8,085 bases of DNA from Planctomycetota bacterium (lineage in GTDB: Bacteria > Planctomycetota > SBBH01 > JACQRN01), in assembly GCA_016206515.1 (NCBI GenBank), contig JACQRN010000099.1, forward strand, positions 1-8,085, written 5' to 3'. The notes under the pieces are model-generated. The model saw only the letters and a list, made by a program, of their open reading frames with translations, ran no database searches and was not told the origin of the DNA. Below, one piece after another: positions 1 to 4,769 of the stretch (position 1 is the first letter of the stretch; every line of letters starts with the position of its first letter). The position numbers and the translations under genes were made by a program.

Positions 1-25
1 CGGTAACTAGGCGCCAAGGATTCAT
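1..25 (-). CDS. possible first codons of secD (partial, runs off the left edge)
   Basis: On the minus strand an ATG at 25-23 opens a frame reading M-N-P-W-R-L-V-T before the window ends. The only support is position. In most bacteria secD follows yajC directly, and SecD proteins often begin with a short basic or aromatic stretch ahead of the first membrane helix. No good Shine-Dalgarno lies at normal spacing; a GGAG sits about 12 bases upstream. Eight codons cannot identify a protein, so this is an inference from gene order. Confidence 0.25.
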
Positions 26-40
26 CGGGAGAGGGGCTCC

Positions 41-68
41 AAATCCCAAATCCCAAATCCCAAATCCC
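41..68. repeat. four perfect tandem AAATCCC heptamers (GGGATTT on the minus strand)
   Basis: Units lie at 41-47, 48-54, 55-61 and 62-68 without mismatch, then decay into related text (gatccaaaatccaaac) up to about 89. On the minus strand, the coding strand of yajC, this gives four GGG runs separated by ATTT, which fits a four-tract G-quadruplex pattern. It lies in the spacer after yajC, about 37 bases past the stop. I see no classical hairpin-plus-T terminator in positions 1-104. Confidence 0.9.
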
Positions 69-104
69 AACAAGATCCAAAATCCAAACCAGCAGGGCGC
101 GGGG

Positions 105-563
105 TCATGGGGTGGTCTTGTTCTCGCCCGAGGCGGTCAGGACGTTCGCGACCGCGCTGCGGGTGATCCGGATCCGGACGTTCTTCTCGTCGTCGATGCG
201 CAGCGTGACCTCGTCCTTCTGGACCTCGGTGACGACGCCGAGGATCCCCGAGGAGGTCACGATCCGGTCGTTCTTCTTCAGTGCCGACAGCATCTCCTGG
301 CGTTGGCGCTTGCGGGCCCGCTCGGGGCGGAGCATCAGGAAGTAGAAGAAGACCCCGATCAGGATGAGAAAGCCGTAGTCCTGGAGGAAACTGCGGCGCG
401 GCGGGACGATCCCTTCCCCTGTCCCGTCGGCGCCCGTGCCAGTCGCGCCAGTCCCGGTCGCGCTGGTCTCGGCGGGGTCCGTTCCGGGCGTTACGGTCTC
501 GCCCGTGCCGGGCGCGGGAGTCTCCGTGGTTGCCGGTCCGACGCCGGGCGTTTCGTCATCCAT
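105..563 (-). CDS. yajC: YajC, Sec translocon accessory membrane protein
   Basis: Single-pass inner-membrane protein that associates with SecDF and helps SecYEG-dependent export. In this 152-residue reading a hydrophobic helix at about 64-78 is followed by the typical LRPERARKRQ basic stretch. A small cytoplasmic domain follows, with LKKNDRIVTSSGILGVV at about 95-111, the counterpart of the family's GD-(R/K)-V-x-T-x-G-G-I. The family is usually about 90-120 residues; the excess is an N-terminal Thr/Gly/Pro/Ala-rich stretch of about 55 residues. A longer frame opens at 656, but I chose ATG 563-561 because AAGGAG (576-571) lies seven bases upstream and the extra 31 residues would all overlap tgt. 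The start overlaps the tgt stop by 8 bp, so the two are probably co-transcribed and translationally coupled. Confidence 0.93.
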   Translation of the reverse strand: MDDETPGVGPATTETPAPGTGETVTPGTDPAETSATGTGATGTGADGTGEGIVPPRRSFLQDYGFLILIGVFFYFLMLRPERARKRQRQEMLSALKKNDRIVTSSGILGVVTEVQKDEVTLRIDDEKNVRIRITRSAVANVLTASGENKTTP

Positions 564-1695
564 CGATTCTCTCCTTGCCCTCGTTGGGCGACCGGAACGC
601 TGGAAGCGACGCGGCGAGCGTCGGGAGCGTCCCGGCGCGGACCGCCTCGCGGACACGCTCCATGAAACGGGACATGAACCGTACGTTATGGATGGACATC
701 AGGGTCAGCCCCAGGATCTCCCTCGCCATCAAAAAGTGCCGGACCGCCCCTCGCGAGAAGTTCCGGCACGTAAAGCAGTTGCATCCATTCTCGATCGGCG
801 CGGAATCGTACTGGAACTCCGCTTTGCGCAGAAGCCTCTTTCCCTCGAACGTGAGCGCGGTGCCGTTCCGTCCGACGCGCGTCGGCATCACGCAGTCGAA
901 CAGATCGATCCCGCACGCGACCGCCTCCAGGATATCCTCGGGCCACCCGAGCCCCATCAGGTACCGGGGGCGGTCCTCCGGGAGCGCCGGGCCGACCTCC
1001 CGCACGATCGCCCGACGCGCCAGGGCGCCCTCCCCGACCGCGAGCCCCCCGAGGGCGTACCCGTCAAAATCAAGCGGCCGCAAGCGCTCCAGGCACCGCA
1101 AGCGCTCGCGCGGGTCGAGCCCCCCCTGGACGATCCCGAACCGCGCCTGGACCGGGTCCCCCGGCGCCTCCCGGAACCGCCGCGCCCAGGCGACCGTCCG
1201 GTCGACCGACTCCCGCACCCGCGCGGATGTAGCCGGCAGCGCCGGGCAGTCGTCGAGCGCCATGGCGATGTCCGCACCGAGGAGCCTCTGGTCTTCCGCG
1301 GACCGCTCCGGCGTGAGCATCCCCTCGGATCCGTCGATGTGGGACCGGAAGGCGACCCCCTCGTCCCCGAGTTTCACGAGGTCGGCGAGCGAGAACACCT
1401 GGAACCCCCCCGAGTCGGTCAGGATCGGCTCGTTCCACCCGCTGACCTTGTGCAGCCCCCCCAGCCGCGCGACCGTCTCCACGCCCGGCCTTTGCGCGAG
1501 GTGGTACGCATTGCACAGCAGGACCTGCGCCCCCGCCTCCGAAAGGTCCCGCGGCGAGAGCGCCTTCGCGGCCGCCTGCGTCCCGACCACCATGAACGCC
1601 GGCGTCTCGATCGTTCCGTGCGGCGTCGTCAGCTGTCCCGTGCGGGCATGGCCGGAGCGCGCCTCGACGCGGAAGGGGAGAGTGAGTTCTGGAAT
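556..1695 (-). CDS. tgt: queuine tRNA-ribosyltransferase (tRNA-guanine transglycosylase)
   Basis: Exchanges guanine-34 for the queuosine precursor preQ1 in GUN-anticodon tRNAs. Counting from the internal ATG at 1593, visible motifs are ILTDSGGFQVFS (57-68, substrate-pocket Asp60), GGLAVGE (182-188) and GIDLFDCVMPTR (228-239, with the nucleophile Asp of FDC at 233). The zinc site is Cys271, Cys273 and Cys276 with His302. Family similarity continues upstream of that ATG: the frame reads LPFRVEA, then ARTGQLTTPHGTIETPAF, the usual N-terminus. The gene must therefore start earlier. The frame is closed by TAA at 1707-1705 and holds no ATG, GTG or TTG between. ATT at 1695-1693 would give about 379 residues, a normal family length, and is taken here provisionally. 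Function is certain, start is not. It overlaps yajC by 8 bp. Confidence 0.93.
   Translation of the reverse strand: MPELTLPFRVEARSGHARTGQLTTPHGTIETPAFMVVGTQAAAKALSPRDLSEAGAQVLLCNAYHLAQRPGVETVARLGGLHKVSGWNEPILTDSGGFQVFSLADLVKLGDEGVAFRSHIDGSEGMLTPERSAEDQRLLGADIAMALDDCPALPATSARVRESVDRTVAWARRFREAPGDPVQARFGIVQGGLDPRERLRCLERLRPLDFDGYALGGLAVGEGALARRAIVREVGPALPEDRPRYLMGLGWPEDILEAVACGIDLFDCVMPTRVGRNGTALTFEGKRLLRKAEFQYDSAPIENGCNCFTCRNFSRGAVRHFLMAREILGLTLMSIHNVRFMSRFMERVREAVRAGTLPTLAASLPAFRSPNEGKERIDG
571..576 (-). promoter_or_regulatory. Shine-Dalgarno AAGGAG of yajC
   Basis: On the minus strand AAGGAG ends seven bases before ATG 563-561. It lies inside the last codons of tgt and decides the shorter yajC start over the upstream in-frame ATG at 656. 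Confidence 0.8.
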
Positions 1696-1760
1696 GGTGA
1701 AATTTTAGCCATGGCATGGCGAATTTGCAGGACGGACCCGACGGATCGGAGCCGGTGGCG

Positions 1761-1787
1761 CATGACTCATGACGCGTGCCCCATGAC
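1761..1787. repeat. degenerate 7-bp-period repeat (CATGACN) in the spoIID-tgt spacer
   Basis: CATGAC occurs at 1761-1766, 1768-1773 and 1782-1787, that is at offsets of 7 and 14, giving a heptad phase with one diverged unit. Just beside it, GACGGA occurs at 1731-1736 and 1740-1745. The 98 bp from 1696 to 1793 hold no other supportable gene. Such short degenerate repeats look like non-coding filler and not a fixed regulatory site. Confidence 0.6.
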
Positions 1788-1793
1788 GAACGT

Positions 1794-3089
1794 TCAGTAG
1801 ATCTTGGTGAGGTCGCTCCCCGGGTAGTAATGCGCCAGGATGTCGGCGAACGTCGAGCCGTCGCGGGCCATGCCGCAGGCGCCGTACTGGCACATGCCGG
1901 AGCCGTGGCCCCAGCCGCGGCCGGTGAAGCGCCAGGAGCCGTCGGGCTGGACGGTGGCGGCGAAGGCGTTGCTGTGGACCAGGGGCTTGAGCGCGGTGGC
2001 GGTCTGCGCGGTAACCGCCGCGCGCCGCGAGATCTGCGTGTTGACGGCGGTGCGGAAACGGCTGGCGCTGACCGTCTGGGTCCCCGAGGTCCCCACGAGG
2101 CGGACACTCATGAGGCGACGGCCCTCCTCGGGAGGTTTCGGCTCGATCCGCACCATCCGGCCGAGCTTCGCGCCGATCCCGAGCGCCTCGAGCGCACTGG
2201 CCGCCTCCCGTGCCGTCGCCTGCGCCTCCCAGCGGTGGAACGGGGAGGTACGGCAGGTCGGGCAGCGCACGCCGCACAGGGGCGGGGTGGACTTGCAGCG
2301 GTGGACGATGTGGGCGTCCTCGGTCCGCCCTCCGCAGGTCGAGTGGTAGTACGTGCACAGGAGCTCCCCCGCGAACCCGAGGATCCGCCCCTCCGTGGGG
2401 AGGACCGCCCCCTGGAACAGGATCCGGCGCTCCCGCTCGGACGCCTCCTTGAGCATGCCGACGTACCTCTGGTCCTGGGTGGTCGACTCCAGGTCGTAGA
2501 TCCGCGGCCCCTGCGCGCGGCGGTGCGAGGTCATGAAGTGGGCGTACGAGCGCGCGGCCACGGCCTGGGCGCGCAGCGCCTCGACGGGCCATTCGATCGG
2601 GAGTTCCCCGCCGACGACGCCGGCGACGTACCACTCCAGGTTCAGGACGTTCACGAGGAAGAGGTTCTCCCCCTGGCGGACGATCGAGAGATCGCCGCGG
2701 TAGCGCACCCCGTCGATGCGGACCGCCCCGGTTTCGGGCGTCTCGGGGCGCAGCAGGAGGCGCGAGGCCGGGTACGACGTCCCGCCCAGCGAAACGCCCG
2801 TGCCGGAGAGCGCGGGGCGGCAGGCGGACAGCTTCGCGGCGGTCCCCGTGGGCTCGCGCAGGGTGCCCGACTCGATCCGGAACGGCCCGTCGATCGCGAC
2901 GGTGTGGTCCGTCCCCTTCGCGATCAGCACGCGGACCTCCGGGGCGCGCTCGAGGCTTCGGATCGCGATGGCGAAGGCGTGATCCGACCGGGCCTGCCGG
3001 ACGCAGGAGGGGATCAGGGACGCCGCCAGCGCCGCGGCGACGACGCAGCCGAGCATCCTGGCGCGGTTCCGCGGGGGGGGCTGCCTCAT
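1794..3089 (-). CDS. SpoIID/LytB-domain protein, probable peptidoglycan lytic transglycosylase
   Basis: 431 residues. An N-terminal signal-like helix (about 12-28) ends in LIPSC, so Cys29 could be a lipoprotein anchor, although Pro before the small residue makes the lipobox imperfect. The SpoIID core is clear: YVAGVVGGELP (154-164, candidate catalytic Glu162), ALRAQAVAARSYA (171-183), YYHSTCGGRT (247-256) and the C-terminal GWGHGSGMCQYGA (392-404). SpoIID proteins cleave glycan strands from which stem peptides have been removed. In spore formers they act in engulfment; in others the role is general wall remodelling. Between the Cys252 motif and the C-terminal half is a cluster with Cys265, Cys272, Cys276 and Cys279. 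The start is well fixed: its ATG overlaps the ruvB TGA (ATGA), with GGAGG four bases upstream. The gene is often found next to ruvB in bacteria. Confidence 0.88.
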   Translation of the reverse strand: MRQPPPRNRARMLGCVVAAALAASLIPSCVRQARSDHAFAIAIRSLERAPEVRVLIAKGTDHTVAIDGPFRIESGTLREPTGTAAKLSACRPALSGTGVSLGGTSYPASRLLLRPETPETGAVRIDGVRYRGDLSIVRQGENLFLVNVLNLEWYVAGVVGGELPIEWPVEALRAQAVAARSYAHFMTSHRRAQGPRIYDLESTTQDQRYVGMLKEASERERRILFQGAVLPTEGRILGFAGELLCTYYHSTCGGRTEDAHIVHRCKSTPPLCGVRCPTCRTSPFHRWEAQATAREAASALEALGIGAKLGRMVRIEPKPPEEGRRLMSVRLVGTSGTQTVSASRFRTAVNTQISRRAAVTAQTATALKPLVHSNAFAATVQPDGSWRFTGRGWGHGSGMCQYGACGMARDGSTFADILAHYYPGSDLTKIY

Positions 3090-4144
3090 CGCGCCTCCGG
3101 GGGGAACAGCCCGGGCTGGCCGGTGGACGCGGGGGCGGCCACGCCGAGCCGCTCGAAGGCGCGCAAGGTGGGGAGGCGCCCGCGGGCGGTCCGCAGGAGG
3201 TACCCCTCGCGCAGGAGGAACGGCTCGTACACCTCCTCGACGGTCCCCTCCTCCTCGCCGATCGCCGCGGCGATCGTCTTGAGCCCGACCGGGACGCCTC
3301 CGGCGCGCACGAGCGCCTCCAGGACCCGCACGTCGGTGGCGTCCAGGCCGTCCTCGGAGACCCCCAGGCGGCGCATCCCCTCGCGCACAGAGGCCGCGTC
3401 GATCCGCTCGCGGCGTTCCACCTGCGCCACGTCGCGGATCCTCCGCAGGAAGCGGTTGGCGACGCGCGGGGTGCCGCGGCTGCGGGCGGCGACCGCGCGC
3501 AGCGCCCCCTCATCGGCGCCCACGGAGAGGACCTTCGCCGAGCGCGCGAGGATCCGCGTCAGCTCCTCGACCGAGTACGGCTCCAGCTTCTCAAGGATGC
3601 CGAAGCGGCTGCGGAACGGCGCCGAGAGGAGCCCCTCGCGCGTGGTCGCGCCGACCAGGGTGAACGGTTTCAGCGCGATCTCGACCGAGCGGGCGTCCGG
3701 CCCCTGGTCGATGACGATGTGCAGCCGGTACTGCTCCATCGCGGTGTAGAGGTACTCCTCGACCGCCCGCGGGATCCGGTGGATCTCATCGATGAACAGG
3801 ACGTCCCCCTCGCCGAGGTCGGTGAGCAGCCCCACGAGGTCGCGCGGCCGTTCGAGCGCGGGGCCGGAGGTCGTGCGCAGGTTCACCCCCAGGTCGCGGG
3901 CGAGGAGGGTCGCGAGCGTCGTCTTCCCCAGCCCCGGAGGGCCCGAGAACAGGGCGTGGTCGAGCACCTCCTTGCGCTCGCGCGCGGCGGCGATGTAGAG
4001 CCGGACGTTCCCGACGACCCGCTCCTGGCCGACGAACTCCCCGAAGGTGCGCGGCCGCAGGGTCGCGTCGAGCGCCTCGTCGGCGTCGAGCGCCCCGGAG
4101 GCGAGCGGGCCGTCGCGCCCCGTATCCGGACCGGACGGCTTCAC
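3086..4144 (-). CDS. ruvB: RuvB, Holliday junction branch migration ATPase
   Basis: Hexameric AAA+ motor that, on the RuvA scaffold, pumps DNA through Holliday junctions in the cytoplasm. In the 352-residue form used here I see Walker A SGPPGLGKTT (67-76), Walker B LFIDEIHR (116-123), sensor 1 LVGATTREG (163-171), the arginine finger in SRFG (Arg180) and sensor 2 RGTPRVANR (223-231). The winged-helix domain begins near GLDATDVRVLEAL (266 onward). Length is normal. An in-frame ATG lies at 4216, but the 24 residues it adds are out-of-frame ruvA sequence. GTG at 4144-4142 is preceded by GGAGGAG (4158-4152) at seven bases, so GTG is the better start. The stop overlaps the SpoIID-like gene by 4 bp. 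The first 359 bp are also read in another frame by the ruvA ORF. Confidence 0.97.
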   Translation of the reverse strand: MKPSGPDTGRDGPLASGALDADEALDATLRPRTFGEFVGQERVVGNVRLYIAAARERKEVLDHALFSGPPGLGKTTLATLLARDLGVNLRTTSGPALERPRDLVGLLTDLGEGDVLFIDEIHRIPRAVEEYLYTAMEQYRLHIVIDQGPDARSVEIALKPFTLVGATTREGLLSAPFRSRFGILEKLEPYSVEELTRILARSAKVLSVGADEGALRAVAARSRGTPRVANRFLRRIRDVAQVERRERIDAASVREGMRRLGVSEDGLDATDVRVLEALVRAGGVPVGLKTIAAAIGEEEGTVEEVYEPFLLREGYLLRTARGRLPTLRAFERLGVAAPASTGQPGLFPPEAR

Positions 4145-4691
4145 GGACCAGCTCCTCCAGGGGCGCGTCTTCCGACCTGCGCCGCGCGGCGTCCACCCGC
4201 GCGGTCGCCTCCGCACGGTCGTACCCGAGCGTCACGAGCGCCTCGACGGCGTCCTGCCGCGACGTGCGCTTGCCCCCGGACGCGGCCTCGATCGGCGCGG
4301 CGCGCCCGTCCAGCTCGGTCACCAGGCGGGTCGCGGTCTTGCGCCCGACCCCGCGCACGGCGGTCAGCCGCGCGATGTCGTGCGTACGCACGGCGTCGAC
4401 CAGCTCCCCCGGCGGGCAGGCGGAGAGGATCTGGATCGCCTTGGTCGGCCCGATCCCCGCGACCGTGCACAGGAGCCGGAAGATCTCCCGCTCCGCCTCC
4501 TCCAGGAACCCGAACAGGCGCTGGTGGTCCTCCCCGACGTCGTGGTGGGTGAGGAGCACAGCCTCGGCGCCAAGCCCGAGCCTTTCCGCCGTGGCGGGGG
4601 TGACCAGGACGCGGTACCCGACCCCCCCGCACTCGATCACGGCGTGCGCCGAAGCGCGCGAGACGACCTTGCCGCGCAGATGGTGGTACAT
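3786..4691 (-). CDS. ruvA: RuvA, Holliday junction-binding subunit, with unusual C-terminal read-on into ruvB
   Basis: RuvA tetramers bind four-way junctions and load RuvB. Residues 1-62 form the N-terminal OB domain (MYHHLRGKVV, GVGYRVLV). Two helix-hairpin-helix motifs follow: VAGIGPTKAIQIL (77-89) and VRGVGRKTATRLV (112-124). The RuvB-contacting domain III runs from about DAVEALVTLGYDRAEA (147-162) to LEELVREAVRSG (178-189). Family members usually end there, at about 190-205 residues. Here no stop follows: the frame stays open to TGA at 3788-3786 and adds about 112 Arg/Ala/Gly/Pro-rich residues that are an alternative-frame reading of ruvB. This is either a real stop loss, with the overlap tolerated, or a frameshift or sequencing error near 4130-4150. 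A TGA overlapping the ruvB GTG exists in the third frame, so one indel would restore a normal 4-bp overlap. No clear Shine-Dalgarno precedes the ATG. Confidence 0.92.
   Translation of the reverse strand: MYHHLRGKVVSRASAHAVIECGGVGYRVLVTPATAERLGLGAEAVLLTHHDVGEDHQRLFGFLEEAEREIFRLLCTVAGIGPTKAIQILSACPPGELVDAVRTHDIARLTAVRGVGRKTATRLVTELDGRAAPIEAASGGKRTSRQDAVEALVTLGYDRAEATARVDAARRRSEDAPLEELVREAVRSGYGARRPARLRGARRRRGARRDPAAAHLRGVRRPGAGRRERPALHRRRARAQGGARPRPVLGPSGAGEDDARDPPRPRPGGEPAHDLRPRARTAARPRGAAHRPRRGGRPVHR
4152..4158 (-). promoter_or_regulatory. Shine-Dalgarno GGAGGAG of ruvB
   Basis: A near-consensus ribosome binding site inside the end of ruvA domain III, seven bases before GTG 4144-4142. It selects the GTG over the upstream ATG at 4216 and allows ruvB to be translated independently of where ruvA terminates. 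Confidence 0.85.
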
Positions 4692-4714
4692 GGCGGAAGT
4701 CTACAGCACGCTCG

Positions 4715-4757
4715 TGTCGTCCCGAGGAGCCTTCGATGGGGCGGAGTCGGGACGACA
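4715..4757. repeat. 11-bp perfect inverted repeat between the membrane-protein gene and ruvA
   Basis: Arms TGTCGTCCCGA (4715-4725) and TCGGGACGACA (4747-4757) are exact reverse complements with a 21-base spacer. They begin 12 bases past the stop of the upstream gene and end 23 bases before the ruvA ATG. The repeat could form an RNA hairpin ending the upstream transcript or lie in the ruvA leader. There is no T-run after it on the minus strand, so it is not a textbook intrinsic terminator. As DNA it could be a dyad operator. Function is unknown. Confidence 0.75.
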
Positions 4758-4769
4758 GGCGGTGCCGTG

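Noticed and set aside
41..89. CRISPR-like or telomere-like array
   Set aside because: The unit is 7 bp with no spacers, and there are only four exact copies. It is a simple tandem repeat, not a CRISPR, and there is no reason to infer a chromosome end.
564..656. Longer yajC start at 656 adding 31 Arg/Ser-rich residues
   Set aside because: The added part lies wholly inside tgt in another frame, while ATG 563 has AAGGAG at good spacing.
1642..1713. Short minus-strand frame from ATG 1713 (MAKISPFQNS...)
   Set aside because: It ends after about 25 codons, has no Shine-Dalgarno and no similarity. It matters only as evidence that tgt may have suffered an indel.
436..1800. Long plus-strand open frame of 454 codons opposite tgt and yajC
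   Set aside because: It is antisense to two clearly conserved genes, has Arg/Pro-rich random composition and no recognisable domain. Long antisense frames are expected at this GC content.
1776..3749. Plus-strand open frame of 657 codons opposite the SpoIID-like gene and ruvB
   Set aside because: Antisense to strongly recognisable proteins, no motif, composition typical of a GC-driven shadow frame.
4145..4216. Longer ruvB start at ATG 4216
   Set aside because: The extra residues are out-of-frame ruvA domain III, and GTG 4144 has a much better Shine-Dalgarno.
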